Part shown: positions 33,922 through 44,313 of the stretch, one piece after another
Layout of the letters: the number at the start of each line of letters is the position of its first letter
Numbering within the stretch: the stretch's first letter is position 1
Assembly: GCF_900115565.1 (NCBI RefSeq)
Contig: NZ_FOWW01000008.1
Span: 62,001 to 126,000 of the forward strand
Reading direction: 5' to 3'
Length of the DNA: 64,000 nucleotides
Origin: Amycolatopsis arida
GTDB taxonomy: Bacteria; Actinomycetota; Actinomycetes; Mycobacteriales; Pseudonocardiaceae
Notes under the pieces: generated by a model
The model's database searches: none
The model's input: the letters and a program-made list of their open reading frames with translations, nothing else
Told to the model about the DNA's origin: nothing
Translations under genes and position numbers: made by a program

Positions 33922-35109
33922 CTAGTTGACGATCAGGCTGTCGGGCACCGGCTGGTCGGTGCGCAGCGCCTTGAACAGCTGCTGGGCCTTGGCCTTGTCC
34001 CAGCGCTCGGCCGAGCCGGACGTCACCGGCACCGTCCCGGTCACCACGCCGCCGGAGGAGATGCCGCGCATCGCCCACGCGAGGCCGACCAGGTTGTGCA
34101 GGTGGTCGCCGGTGTCCATGGTCAGCGCGTCCGGCGCCGTGGACAGCAGTGGGAACAGGTGGAACGGGTTGAGCAGCGTGCCGGGGCCGGACATCTCGCT
34201 GACCAGCGCGCCGATGAACTTCCGCTGGTTGGCCACCCGGTCCAGATCGGACCGTGGGGTCGCCGAGCTGTACCGCATCCGGACGAACCCGAGCGCCTGG
34301 GCACCGTCCAGCTCCTGCCGACCGGCCGGGATGGTCACGCCGGTCATGCTGTCGTGCATCTCCTCGGGAATGTCCATCTCGACCCCGCCGATGGCGTCCA
34401 CGATGGCGGCGAACCCGCCGAAGCCGATCTCGGCGTAGTGGTCGATCCGCAGGCCGGTGGCCTGCTCCACGGTCCGCACCAGCAGCGCCGCGCCACCGAA
34501 GGAGAACGCGGCGTTGATCTTGTTGGTGCCGTGGCCGGGGATCGGCACCCGCGAGTCGCGGGGCAGGCTGAGCAGGATCGGCGGGGTGTCGTTGTCCGGC
34601 AGGTGCGCCAGCATGATCGTGTCGGTCCGCTGACCGCCGGTGTCCCCGGTGGACAGTCGTGCCTCGTCCTCCGGATCCAACCCGGCCCGCGAGTCCGAGC
34701 CGACGATGAGCCAGTTCGTGCCCTCGGCGGCCGCCGGCCGGCCCTCGTACTCCGGCAGCGCGTCGATCCGGTTGATGGAGAACTCGAGGTAGACCCACAC
34801 ACCGGCGACGAACAGCACGAACACCATCAGCAGCGACAGCAGGACCTTGCCGGGGTTCCACCGCCGGCGCCGCCGGGACAGAGTCTGGCGGGGAGGCGGG
34901 CCGGCCGGCCGGGGCGGTGCCTGGCGCGGCGGTGCCTGGCGCGGGGGTGCCTGCCGGGGTGGTGGACCGGAGCGCACCGGCCGCCGCGGCGCCGCCTCCC
35001 GGCCCGGCAGCGGCATCATCTGCGCCGCCTGGTGCCGGCGGGGACCCCGCGGCGGTTGCCGAGGTCCCGAAGGGGGCTGGTAGCCGCGGTGATCTCCGCC
35101 ATAGGTCAT
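33922..35109 (-). CDS. LytR-CpsA-Psr (LCP) family cell-wall glycopolymer ligase
   Basis: A 395-residue membrane protein: about 85 cytoplasmic residues rich in Pro/Arg with RQAPP repeated three times, one membrane helix (VLLSLLMVFVLFVAGVWVYL), then an extracytoplasmic LCP domain with NWLIVGSDSRAGL, RTDTIMLAHLP, SLPRDSRVPIP and AFSFGG, the polyprenyl-phosphate-binding arginines and aspartates of the family. LCP enzymes attach arabinogalactan or teichoic-type polymers to peptidoglycan in actinomycetes. The ATG at 35109 precedes the proline-rich tail. Not in an operon. Confidence 0.93.
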   Translation of the reverse strand: MTYGGDHRGYQPPSGPRQPPRGPRRHQAAQMMPLPGREAAPRRPVRSGPPPRQAPPRQAPPRQAPPRPAGPPPRQTLSRRRRRWNPGKVLLSLLMVFVLFVAGVWVYLEFSINRIDALPEYEGRPAAAEGTNWLIVGSDSRAGLDPEDEARLSTGDTGGQRTDTIMLAHLPDNDTPPILLSLPRDSRVPIPGHGTNKINAAFSFGGAALLVRTVEQATGLRIDHYAEIGFGGFAAIVDAIGGVEMDIPEEMHDSMTGVTIPAGRQELDGAQALGFVRMRYSSATPRSDLDRVANQRKFIGALVSEMSGPGTLLNPFHLFPLLSTAPDALTMDTGDHLHNLVGLAWAMRGISSGGVVTGTVPVTSGSAERWDKAKAQQLFKALRTDQPVPDSLIVN

Positions 35110-35267
35110 TGGCCCATCATCCCATCGTCGTCCCCGAGGCCGCGGCATCCCCGGCGCCATGTCCACCCACCGCACCTCTCCCCCGCCCAGACGTGTGACA
35201 CGCCGGCAGGGTTGTGCGCGGAGCGCCGGACGTCACACACCCGTCACCGGCGGCGCACCGGGGCTCA

Positions 35268-35297
35268 CAGGCGGCTCACAGGCGGCTCACAGGCGCA
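35268..35297 (+). repeat. Three 11-bp direct repeats at the end of the hydrolase gene
   Basis: GGCTCACAGGC occurs three times in tandem with an 11-bp period. Each copy contains TCA, so on the minus strand each provides a TGA; the hydrolase ends at the first one. Probably a slippage duplication. Confidence 0.75.
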
Positions 35298-35982
35298 GTC
35301 GCAGCCGCTCGTCGGCGGGGCGGCCTCGAGCGGCGGCCAACGTTCCGGCGCCGCCCGGCAGGTCGAACGCCTCGGCGGCGAAGGCCCGGACGAGGGCGTT
35401 CCACACCGCGGCCCGGCGCAGCATGCCGTGGCCCTCGGCGGCGACCTCGAACCGCACGACGCTCTTGGCGTGCGGCTCGGCGCGGCGGGCGTAGCCGAGC
35501 GACTCGGCCGGGCTGGTGACCCGGTCGGCCACCCCGTGCGCGATGAGCACGTCCCGCCCGGTCACCGGCGCCACGGGCTCGCCGGCTGGGGTCCACGGCG
35601 CGAGGGCGCACACCGCGACGACCGCGGGGTCGTCGGCCACTCGCAGCGCGACGCGTCCACCCATGGAATGACCGAGCAGCGCCACCGGCAGCCCCGGGTG
35701 GGCGGCGGTGAGCCGGGCCAACGCCCAGCGCGCGTCGCACACCGGGTCGTGGTCGGGCGCGTTCCACCCGTACACCCGGTTGCGCAGCAACGCCACGCGC
35801 ACCCCGTGCCGCCGGCCCAGCCGCTCGACGAGCCGCGCGAACGGCACCATCCGCAGGTACGCCAGCCGCCACGGCGACACCGCCGCGTGGCCGCGCTCCG
35901 CGCCGCCGTGCAGCACGAGCACCACGCCGCGCACCGCCCCCTCCGCCGGCCACACCCGCAGCCCCGGCATCCGCTCCGTCAC
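35287..35982 (-). CDS. Alpha/beta hydrolase
   Basis: About 231 residues of the small alpha/beta-hydrolase (dienelactone-hydrolase-like/serine aminopeptidase) kind: VLVLHGGAERGH (oxyanion region), nucleophile elbow GHSMGGRVAL, an acid in GVADRVTSPAES, and the histidine in AAEGHGML. All three catalytic residues are present. Several GTG codons lie close together at the 5' end (35994, 35988, 35982); I chose 35982, which follows GGTGGGGG, but ATG 35970 is possible. The start lies at the edge of a 21-bp repeat array. Substrate unknown. Confidence 0.82.
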   Translation of the reverse strand: MTERMPGLRVWPAEGAVRGVVLVLHGGAERGHAAVSPWRLAYLRMVPFARLVERLGRRHGVRVALLRNRVYGWNAPDHDPVCDARWALARLTAAHPGLPVALLGHSMGGRVALRVADDPAVVAVCALAPWTPAGEPVAPVTGRDVLIAHGVADRVTSPAESLGYARRAEPHAKSVVRFEVAAEGHGMLRRAAVWNALVRAFAAEAFDLPGGAGTLAAARGRPADERLRLRL

Positions 35983-35995
35983 ACCCACCCCCACC

Positions 35996-36150
35996 GTGTC
36001 CGCGCTCCCCGTCCGCGTGTCCGCGCTTCCCGTCCGCGTGTTCGCGGTTCGCGTACGTCACGCCGTCCCTGGAGCACCGACACATGCTCACAGACCGCGG
36101 ACACACGCGCACAGACCGCGGACACACGCGCATGGAGCGCGGACACGGGC
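35996..36150. repeat. 21-bp-period repeats in inverted arrangement (class GTGTCCGCG)
   Basis: Three plus-strand units at 35996, 36017 and 36038 (GTGTCCGCGCT... and GTGTTCGCGGTT...), then a 20-bp gap region, then minus-strand units in which CGCGGACACACGCGCACAG steps by 21 bp to about 36150. Lies between two minus-strand genes. Could fold as a long imperfect hairpin. Confidence 0.85.
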
Positions 36151-36157
36151 GCGGGGA

Positions 36158-38023
36158 TCATGCGGCGGCGGGTTGCTCGGCGAACTGGGTGTGGTAGAGC
36201 TCGGCGTACCGCCCGCCGGCGGCGAGCAGCCGCTCGTGCGTGCCGCGCTCGACGATCTCCCCCGCCTCCACGACGAGGATGAGATCGGCCGCGCGGACCG
36301 TGGACAGCCGGTGCGCGATCACCAGCGAGGTGCGCCCGTCCAGGGCATCGGCCAGTGCCTCGCCCACCGCCGCCTCCGACTCGGAGTCCAGGTGCGCGGT
36401 CGCCTCGTCCAGCACCACGACCCGGGGCCGGGCCAGCAGCAACCGGGCGATGGTCAGCCGCTGTCGCTCCCCGCCGGAGAGCCGGTAGCCGCGCTCCCCG
36501 ATCACCGTGTCCAGCCCGTCCGGCAGCGAGCGGACCAGCGCGGACAACCGCGCCCGCTCCAGCGCGTCCCAGATCTCGGCGTCGGTGACGCCCGGCCGGG
36601 CGTAGGCGAGGTTGGCCCGGATGGTGTCGTGGAACAGGTGACCGTCCTGGGTCACCACACCCACCGCGTGGCGGACGGCGTCGAACCTCAGGTCGCGAAC
36701 GTCCACACCGGACAACCGAACGGCACCCGAGTCGACGTCGTAGAGCCGGGGTACCAGCGAGGCGATGGTGGACTTGCCGGCACCCGACGAGCCGACCAGC
36801 GCGACCATCTGGCCCGGCTCGGCGCGGAAGCTCACGCCGTGCAGCACCTCCTCGCCACCGCGGTTGTCCACTGTGGCCACCTCCTCCAGCGAGGCCAGCG
36901 AGTACCGGTCGGCCGCGGGGTAGCCGAACCGCACGTCGGTGAACTCCACCGAGACCCCGCCCGCGGGCAGGTCCCGCGCGTCCGGCTTCTCCTTGATCAT
37001 CGGATCGAGGTCGAGCACCTCGAAGATCCGCTCGAAGGACACCAGCGCGGTCATCACGTCCACCCGCACGTTCGCCAGCGCGGTCAGCGGCGTGTAGAGC
37101 CGGGTGAGCAGCAGCGCCAGCGCCACCACCGTGCCGGCGGCGAGCTGGCCGTCGAGCGCCAGCCACCCGCCGAGGCCGTACACCAGCGCCGTCGCCAGCG
37201 CGGACACCAGCGTCAGGCTGGTCATGAACCACCGGGTGAGCATCGCCGTGCGCACCCCGATGTCGCGCACCCGGTCGGCCCTGGCGCCGAACTCCGCCGC
37301 CTCGACGTCCGGCCGACCGAACAGCTTGACGAGCGTGGCACCCGGCGCGGAGAACCGCTCGGTCATCTGCGTGGTCATCGCGGCGTTCAGCTCGGCCGAC
37401 TCCCGCTGCAGGCCGGCCATCCGCCGGCCCACCCTGCGCGCCGGGAGCACGAACACCGGCAGCAGCACCAGCGCCAGCAGGGTGACCTTCCAGGACAGGG
37501 TGACCATCACGGCCAGCGACAGCGCGAGCTGGATGACGTTGGTGACCAGGCCGGACAGCGTCGCGGTGAAGGTGCGCTGGGCGCCGATCACGTCGTTGTT
37601 GAGCCGGCTGACCAGCGCGCCGGTGCGGGTGCGGGTGAAGAACGCGATCGGCATCCGCTGCACGTGCCGGAACACCGTGCGGCGCAGGTCGTAGATCAGC
37701 CCCTCGCCGATGCGCGCCGACTGCCAGCGCTCCACCAGACCCAGCCCAGCGTCGGCGATCGCCAGACCCGCGATCACCAGCGCCAGCAGCACGACCACGC
37801 TGGCGTCGTCGCCGTCGACGATCGCGTTGACCACCTGGCCGGCGAGCAGCGGGCTGCTGACCGCCAGCACCGCCGAGATCACCGTCAGGACCAGGAACAC
37901 CACGATTCGGCGCCAGTGCGGCCGGGCGAACTCGGCGACCCTGCGCACCGTCCCGCGGCGCAGCCCCTTCGGCGCGTCCGCCGCGCGCATCGCGCCGCTC
38001 ATCAGTGACCAGGCGTTGTCCAT
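36158..38023 (-). CDS. ABC transporter, fused permease and ATPase (multidrug exporter-like)
   Basis: A 621-residue half-transporter: six membrane helices (residues about 45-330) and a nucleotide-binding domain with Walker A GSSGAGKST, Q-loop TQDGHLF, signature LSGGERQRL, Walker B VVVLDEATAHLD and H-loop IAHRLS. Works as a homodimer or with an unseen partner, exporting drugs or lipids. The NBD has an extra loop (RYSLASLEEVATVDNRGGEE) between the first strand and Walker A, unusual for MsbA-type proteins. ATG 38023 follows GGAAGGG. A PadR-like palindrome lies 21-42 bp upstream, so repression by a PadR protein is likely. Confidence 0.93.
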   Translation of the reverse strand: MDNAWSLMSGAMRAADAPKGLRRGTVRRVAEFARPHWRRIVVFLVLTVISAVLAVSSPLLAGQVVNAIVDGDDASVVVLLALVIAGLAIADAGLGLVERWQSARIGEGLIYDLRRTVFRHVQRMPIAFFTRTRTGALVSRLNNDVIGAQRTFTATLSGLVTNVIQLALSLAVMVTLSWKVTLLALVLLPVFVLPARRVGRRMAGLQRESAELNAAMTTQMTERFSAPGATLVKLFGRPDVEAAEFGARADRVRDIGVRTAMLTRWFMTSLTLVSALATALVYGLGGWLALDGQLAAGTVVALALLLTRLYTPLTALANVRVDVMTALVSFERIFEVLDLDPMIKEKPDARDLPAGGVSVEFTDVRFGYPAADRYSLASLEEVATVDNRGGEEVLHGVSFRAEPGQMVALVGSSGAGKSTIASLVPRLYDVDSGAVRLSGVDVRDLRFDAVRHAVGVVTQDGHLFHDTIRANLAYARPGVTDAEIWDALERARLSALVRSLPDGLDTVIGERGYRLSGGERQRLTIARLLLARPRVVVLDEATAHLDSESEAAVGEALADALDGRTSLVIAHRLSTVRAADLILVVEAGEIVERGTHERLLAAGGRYAELYHTQFAEQPAAA

Positions 38024-38043
38024 CCCGCCAACCCTTCCCCAGA

Positions 38044-38065
38044 TACCTCGACCTACATCGAGATA
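38044..38065 (-). promoter_or_regulatory. PadR-type operator palindrome before the ABC exporter
   Basis: TACCTCGA-n6-TCGAGATA (7 of 8 arm positions pair). The TATCTCGA half-site is common in promoters of PadR-regulated efflux genes of actinobacteria. No PadR gene is in the window. Confidence 0.5.
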
Positions 38066-38222
38066 CAGTTCGCATTTCTCCTGGGTAACACCGGCTTCCA
38101 ACTCTATCTTCCCGGTCCGACAGAAGTTCTCGACAACTCCTCGGCAGTGGTGCCGCGGACCGCCGCCGACCCGCTCGGTAGCCTGCGCTCACCAAGGCAG
38201 GCGACGCGGAGGGGTGCGCGGG

Positions 38223-39506
38223 GTGACGCAGGTGGTTCCGCGGCTGGGTTCGTGGCTGCGACAGGGCTGGACCGACCGGCCGCTCGGGCTGGACCTGGCC
38301 TTCTACCTCGTCTGCTTCGGCTACGCGGTCGGGATGGCGCTCACCAACTCCTACTACGGCTACCGCACGTGGGGCACCTTCGCGACGGTCGGCTACGGGC
38401 TCGCCGCCGCGCACGCCGCGCTGCTGCTGTGGGCTCCGGTACGTGGCTGGCTGGCCTCCCGCTGGGTGGGGGTCGGCGCCGTCGGCGCGGTCGGCATGGT
38501 CCTGCCGCTCGGGTTCCTCGTGATCCGCCGGCTGGGCGGCGGCGACTGGCAGCAGGACCCCGGGGCGTGGAGCGCGCAGCCCGAGGTGTGGGTGATCGAG
38601 CGCTCCGCGAGCCTGCTGCTCGAGCGGGGCACGCCCTACACCGACATCGCCGCGCTCGACCGGCCGCCCGTCGTCGACGACTACACGCCGTACGGGCCGG
38701 TCATGCCGGTGTTCGGGCTGCCGAGGGCGCTGTTCGGGGGCAGCCCGCTGACCGACGCGCTCACCGACGCGCGGCTGGTGTTCGTCGCGGTCGCCGCGCT
38801 CACCGTGTGGCTCACCCTCCGGCTGCTCGGCCGGCCACCGGTGCCGGTGCGGGCCGCGCAGCTCGCGGCGATCGTCCCGGTGACCGCGCTGACCTTCGCC
38901 ACCGCCGCGCCCGACCTCGCGATCCTCGGCCTGTTGCTGGTGGCGTGCGCGCTGGCCGCCCGCGACCGCCCCGCCGCCGCCGGTGCGGTGCTGGCGGTGG
39001 TCGGCAGCGCGAAGCTGATCGCGCTGCTGGCCGCGCCGGTGCTCGCCGTCCTGATACTCGCCCGGCTGGGACGCCGGGCGCTGGCGGCCTTCGGGACGGT
39101 GCTCCTCGCCGGAACCGCCGTGCTGACCCTGCCCGTGCTGCTCGTCGACTCGGGCGCGTTCGTGGAGCACGTGCTGCGCTTCCCTGCCGGGCTGGGCGCG
39201 GTGGCCTCACCCGCCGCGAGCCCGTTCCCCGGTCACCTGATCGCGAGCACCGGACCTGTCGGTCAGGCCATCGCGTTCGCGCTGCTGGCCGGTGCGGGAG
39301 TGGTGATCGCGGTATGGTTGCTCCGCGACCCGCCGCGCACCGGTTCCGCCGCGCTACTGCGCATCGCCGTCGGGCTCACCGCGTTCATCCTGCTGACCAC
39401 GGCGACCCGGTTCGGCTACCTGGTGTACCCGTTCGTGCTACTCGGCGCGATGCTCGTGTTCCGGGCCGCGGAGCGCCGAACGGAGGACAGGCTTACTTCT
39501 TCTTGA
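38223..39506 (+). CDS. Polytopic membrane glycosyltransferase, GT87/DUF2029-like
   Basis: A 427-residue protein with about ten membrane helices. The first periplasmic loop has acidic residues and the DDYTPYGPVMPVFGLP segment (the Y-T-P-x-G-P motif seen in polyprenyl-phosphate-dependent GT-C enzymes), and later helices show SAKLIALLAAPVLA. These features fit GT87-type mannosyl/arabinosyl transferases of actinobacterial envelopes. GTG 38223 follows GGAGGGG. Its 3' end overlaps the convergent small HTH gene by 14 bp. Donor and acceptor unknown. Confidence 0.75.
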   Translation: MTQVVPRLGSWLRQGWTDRPLGLDLAFYLVCFGYAVGMALTNSYYGYRTWGTFATVGYGLAAAHAALLLWAPVRGWLASRWVGVGAVGAVGMVLPLGFLVIRRLGGGDWQQDPGAWSAQPEVWVIERSASLLLERGTPYTDIAALDRPPVVDDYTPYGPVMPVFGLPRALFGGSPLTDALTDARLVFVAVAALTVWLTLRLLGRPPVPVRAAQLAAIVPVTALTFATAAPDLAILGLLLVACALAARDRPAAAGAVLAVVGSAKLIALLAAPVLAVLILARLGRRALAAFGTVLLAGTAVLTLPVLLVDSGAFVEHVLRFPAGLGAVASPAASPFPGHLIASTGPVGQAIAFALLAGAGVVIAVWLLRDPPRTGSAALLRIAVGLTAFILLTTATRFGYLVYPFVLLGAMLVFRAAERRTEDRLTSS

Positions 39507-39702
39507 CCCGCGTCGCGCCGCCGCGGCCGCGCAACTGGACGCCGGACTCTGACAGCACGCGGTGCACGAAACCGTACGAGCGACCAGTCGACTCCGCGAG
39601 GGCGCGAATGCTGGCGCCCTTCTCGTATTTCTTCTTCAGGTCGGCGGCCAGCTTGTCCCGCGTGTTTCCGGTGATGCGCGCGCCCTTCTTCAGGTCAGCC
39701 AC
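39493..39702 (-). CDS. Small helix-turn-helix protein, conserved in actinobacteria
   Basis: A 69-residue protein, Lys/Arg-rich at both ends, with the helix-turn-helix segment KYEKGASIRALAESTGRSYG then FVHRVLSESG. This short protein is very conserved in actinobacteria; its role is not established, and it may act as a small DNA-binding or nucleoid factor. GTG 39702 follows GGAAGGTGG. It overlaps the 3' end of the convergent glycosyltransferase gene by 14 bp. The region upstream to 39894 is unusually AT-rich for this window and probably holds its promoter. Confidence 0.87.
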   Translation of the reverse strand: MADLKKGARITGNTRDKLAADLKKKYEKGASIRALAESTGRSYGFVHRVLSESGVQLRGRGGATRVKKK

Positions 39703-39894
39703 GTCGATCCACCTTCCGCCCCGATAGTGTTCCGGGCCACAGTCGACCCCTGTCGCCGCAATGATCGAACACTGGGCGCCGGAATGCCAGACAAGAGCCG
39801 AAAAACTCGTCTTGACGCACCGAAATTGGTCCATTCCAGTGCTTGCCCAACATCAACTAACGAGATCATCGGTGCCGCCGGTGACCGCTCGGGC

Positions 39895-41523
<1,629 letters not shown>

Positions 41524-41664
41524 AGTGGTACTCCAGGAGACGAGGTGGTCGGAAGGGCAGCACGAAGAGCCCGCTCGGCGCGGGCGCGTGCGTCATTCCA
41601 GCTGGACCACCACACCTCGAGTGTACGGGCGGGCGTCCAGCGGTTTTCCTCCCGGTGACCGTGA

Positions 41665-42342
41665 TCACGGATCGCGCAGCACGATCTCCACGGCGACAGC
41701 ACGCGCGGCCGCCTCGTCGAGCACCGCGCGGCGCGGCTCGCCGACATCGAGCACACCGGGGCGGGCCAGCGCGAAGACCGGCGCCAGCTTCGGATCCTCC
41801 CGCAGCTCGTCGAGGGCCCTGCGGTCGCCGCCAAGCACCACGGCGTCCAGTTCGGACAGTGCGGGGCCGAGCACCTCGAGCGCATCGGCGGCCGCGGCCC
41901 GCAGCGCCTGGCGGGCCTGCCCGGCGCGGCGGCGGGCGAACCGTTGCTGGGACCAGCCGCCGGCGGCGCTGCGGCCGTGCACGAGGTGACGGTCCGTGCG
42001 GGAGCGGAGCACGCGACCCCGCTCGGTGATGCCGACGCTGTGCCCGCCGAGCCGCACCAGCAGCAGGCCGAGCCGGCGCGGCGCGGTGGCGTGCGCGACC
42101 AGCGGCGCGACGTCGAGGCCGGAACGGGTGCCGGTAGAGGCCAGCGGCGGGAACGGGACCGCGACGGTGGCCACCGTGCCGTCGCCGGCGCGCACGACCA
42201 CCTCCTCGGCGCCGAGCCGGGTGTCCAGCACGCCGTCGTTGCGCTCGGTGAAGCGGGTGAACCAGCGCTCCAGCCGGTCCGGCTCCACCTCCACCACGCG
42301 CCCACCGCCCGGCGCCTGCCGCGTCCTGCCCACCCCGCCCAC
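41665..42342 (-). CDS. acVLRF1-type peptidyl-tRNA hydrolase / release-factor-like protein
   Basis: A 225-residue protein. The N-terminal VEVEPDRLERWFTRFTERND and the central HGRSAAGGWSQQRFARRR with the G-x-S-Q-Q loop match the actinobacterial VLRF1 group (acVLRF1), an eRF1-like fold in which the glutamine of that loop is proposed to hydrolyse peptidyl-tRNA, as yeast Vms1 does in ribosome quality control. The C-terminal half has the D-A-V-V-L-G-G-D segment of the fold. GTG 42342 is tentative because its ribosome binding site is weak; a GTG 15 codons on would still keep the conserved start. Located beside an ABC-F gene. Confidence 0.8.
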   Translation of the reverse strand: MGGVGRTRQAPGGGRVVEVEPDRLERWFTRFTERNDGVLDTRLGAEEVVVRAGDGTVATVAVPFPPLASTGTRSGLDVAPLVAHATAPRRLGLLLVRLGGHSVGITERGRVLRSRTDRHLVHGRSAAGGWSQQRFARRRAGQARQALRAAAADALEVLGPALSELDAVVLGGDRRALDELREDPKLAPVFALARPGVLDVGEPRRAVLDEAAARAVAVEIVLRDP

Positions 42343-42494
42343 TGTGCCGTGGTCCCGCCCATCCCGCGACCGCCGGGTTGGCCTCGCCCGGACGCTGCGG
42401 TCCGTCGCGCCTCGGGATCAAGGGGCTACGAGCGCCCACGGGCCGAGCGCGTCGAGCTGGTGGACGAGCTCGAGGGCACTGGAGGAGAACCGTG

Positions 42495-42548
42495 ATGACC
42501 GAGACGGTCGGACACCCCGCGTCACTCCGGGACCGGAACCTCGGTTAG
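42495..42548 (+). CDS. Possible 17-residue small ORF with strong ribosome binding site
   Basis: ATG at 42495 is preceded by GGAGGAGAACC and encodes MTETVGHPASLRDRNLG before a TAG that overlaps the end of the dGTPase-like gene on the other strand. The ribosome binding site is among the best in the window, yet the product is too short to recognise. May be a remnant or a leader-like peptide; may be nothing. Confidence 0.2.
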   Translation: MTETVGHPASLRDRNLG

Positions 42549-44137
42549 AGGACGAACGACTCCGACCACGGCTGGGCCGCCCGGCCGGAGAGAGCGTCGA
42601 GCAGGCTGACCGCCTGCTTGTCGGTCAGCGAGGCGACGAAATCGACCACCGCGCGGCCGCGGGCGAGCGCGTGCACCGCGTCCGCGCCCTCCACCGGCTC
42701 CCCGGTCGCCCCGACCAGCAGCTCCGGCGCCGTCGCCGCCAGCGCGGCGTACTCGTCGTGCGCCAGCTCCACCAGATCGTGCAACCGCCGCGGCAGCCGG
42801 GACGCCTCGTCGCGATCCACCAGCCACGCGTCGAGCGCGTCCACCAGCCGCCCCAGCAGGCTCGCCTGCCCGCGCTGGTGCAACGCCAGATCCGGGCGCA
42901 GCAACACGAACCGCCGGTGCACGAACTTCAGCACCTGCACCTCGTGCCACTGCGCGGACCGCAACGTCACGTGCCCGGACCGGGTGGTCGGCGACGCCGT
43001 CAGCAGCACCCCGCCGACCAGCCGCGCCGTCCACCGCGCCGAGAAGCTCGCCAGCGCCTGCTCGGCCTCGATCGACCCGTCGAACGGCCACGCCAGCAAC
43101 TCGTCCACCAACTCGGCGCGCACCCGGTGCACCGCCTGGATGAACGCCTCGTCGTCGACGATCCAGGAGTCCTTCGCCCGCAACCGACGGCGCAACCGCT
43201 CCAGCGAGTACCCCGGCCGGCGCCGGCCCTCGGCCAACTTGTCGGTGTCCATCGCGGACAGTTCCGCCATGTCCGCCGCCCAACGGCCGAACTCCGCGGC
43301 CACCGACGCGTGCTGCAGTACCCCGATCCGGTGGAAGTCCTGCAGGTCGTGGATGGCGTAGGCGATGTCGTCGGCGGTGTCCATCACCGACGCCTCCACC
43401 GTCTGCTGCCACCGCTCCACCCGCCCCGCGAACGGCCCCCGGGCCTGCTCCAGGTCGTCCAACTCAGTGCAGTACGCGGAGAACTTGCTCGACCCGGTCC
43501 CGGGGGCGTCGTCCGGCTCGGCCGCGCCCCGCGGCGGCACCGGCAGCCGGCTCGGGTGCGGCGCCGGGTGGTGCAGCCGCAACCACGGGTACTTCAGCAC
43601 CGCCGCCCGCACGGCCGCGGTGAGGTCCAAACCGATCGCCGACGGTCCCCGCACGTCGGTCGTGGTCAGGATCCGGAACGTCTGCGCGTTGCCCTCGAAC
43701 CCGTCGGCCAGCCCGTACCGGTGCCGGGCGATCCGGTCGAGCACCCGCTCCCCCAGATGCCCGAACGGCGGGTGGCCGAGGTCGTGGGCCAGCGCGGCCG
43801 CCTCCACCACGTCGGCGTCACAGCCGCCCAGCTTCTCCGCCAGCGCCCGCGGCCCCGGTTCCGCGCCGAGCCGCTCGGCGATCGCCCGCGCCACCTGCGC
43901 CACCTTCAGGCTGTGCGTCAGCCGGTTGTGCAGCAGCCCGGACCCGGCCGCGCTCACCACCTGGGTCACCCCGCCCAGCCGAGCGAAGAACGGCGACCCG
44001 GAGATCCGGTCGCGGTCGACCCGGAACGGGCTGGCGGCCAGGTCGGCGTGCTCGGTGGCCACTCCGACCACGCCGTCCCGCCGCCGGGCACGCGGGCCGG
44101 CTCCGCCGCTGGTGGCCGCTTGCTGGGTCATGGCCAT
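42545..44137 (-). CDS. dNTP triphosphohydrolase (dGTPase-like, HD domain)
   Basis: A 530-residue HD-domain protein: R-L-T-H-S-L-K-V-A-Q-V-A-R-A-I (first His), HDLGHPPFGHLGE (the His-Asp pair), EGNAQTFRIL, and D-T-A-D-D-I-A-Y-A-I-H-D (last Asp), all metal ligands of the Dgt/SAMHD1 fold. It hydrolyses dGTP or other dNTPs to the nucleoside and triphosphate, affecting dNTP pools. Long insertions and the length fit the actinobacterial Dgt-like branch. The ATG at 44137 has no clear ribosome binding site; ATG 44131 is an alternative. The divergent region upstream contains the 29-bp repeats. Confidence 0.88.
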   Translation of the reverse strand: MAMTQQAATSGGAGPRARRRDGVVGVATEHADLAASPFRVDRDRISGSPFFARLGGVTQVVSAAGSGLLHNRLTHSLKVAQVARAIAERLGAEPGPRALAEKLGGCDADVVEAAALAHDLGHPPFGHLGERVLDRIARHRYGLADGFEGNAQTFRILTTTDVRGPSAIGLDLTAAVRAAVLKYPWLRLHHPAPHPSRLPVPPRGAAEPDDAPGTGSSKFSAYCTELDDLEQARGPFAGRVERWQQTVEASVMDTADDIAYAIHDLQDFHRIGVLQHASVAAEFGRWAADMAELSAMDTDKLAEGRRRPGYSLERLRRRLRAKDSWIVDDEAFIQAVHRVRAELVDELLAWPFDGSIEAEQALASFSARWTARLVGGVLLTASPTTRSGHVTLRSAQWHEVQVLKFVHRRFVLLRPDLALHQRGQASLLGRLVDALDAWLVDRDEASRLPRRLHDLVELAHDEYAALAATAPELLVGATGEPVEGADAVHALARGRAVVDFVASLTDKQAVSLLDALSGRAAQPWSESFVL

Positions 44138-44186
44138 CACGGTAACGGCGACGTCGATCTCACGCGGCGGTCTCCCGCCTTCGACG

Positions 44187-44286
44187 CCGGCGGGCACGGT
44201 CTCCTGCCTCCAGCGCCGGCGGGCGCGGTCGCCTGCCTCCAGCGCCGGCGGGCACGGTCGCCTGCCTCCAGCGCCGGCGGGCGCGG
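44187..44286 (+). repeat. 29-bp repeat array (3 copies plus 13-bp partial) in a divergent promoter region
   Basis: Units start at 44187, 44216 and 44245, with a partial at 44274-44286. Each begins CCGGCGGGC(A/G)CGGT and ends TGCCTCCAGCG; a decayed unit precedes the first. They are the 30-bp family of 9441 and 24392 minus one base. The array fills the gap between the dGTPase-like and lycopene-cyclase-like genes and ends 27 bp before the latter's start codon. Confidence 0.93.
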
Positions 44287-44313
44287 GGGCCGGGTCCGTG
44301 CTGGAATCGGACC

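Noticed and set aside
33763-36282. Very long plus-strand open frame across the LCP and hydrolase genes
   Set aside because: It is a GC-driven antisense shadow: its translation has no domain, whereas the minus strand gives clear LCP and hydrolase proteins.
42400-42495. Lasso-peptide-like leader (YERPRA segment) upstream of the mini-ORF
   Set aside because: Only a weak resemblance to the YxxP leader motif, with no cyclase, protease or RRE genes nearby.
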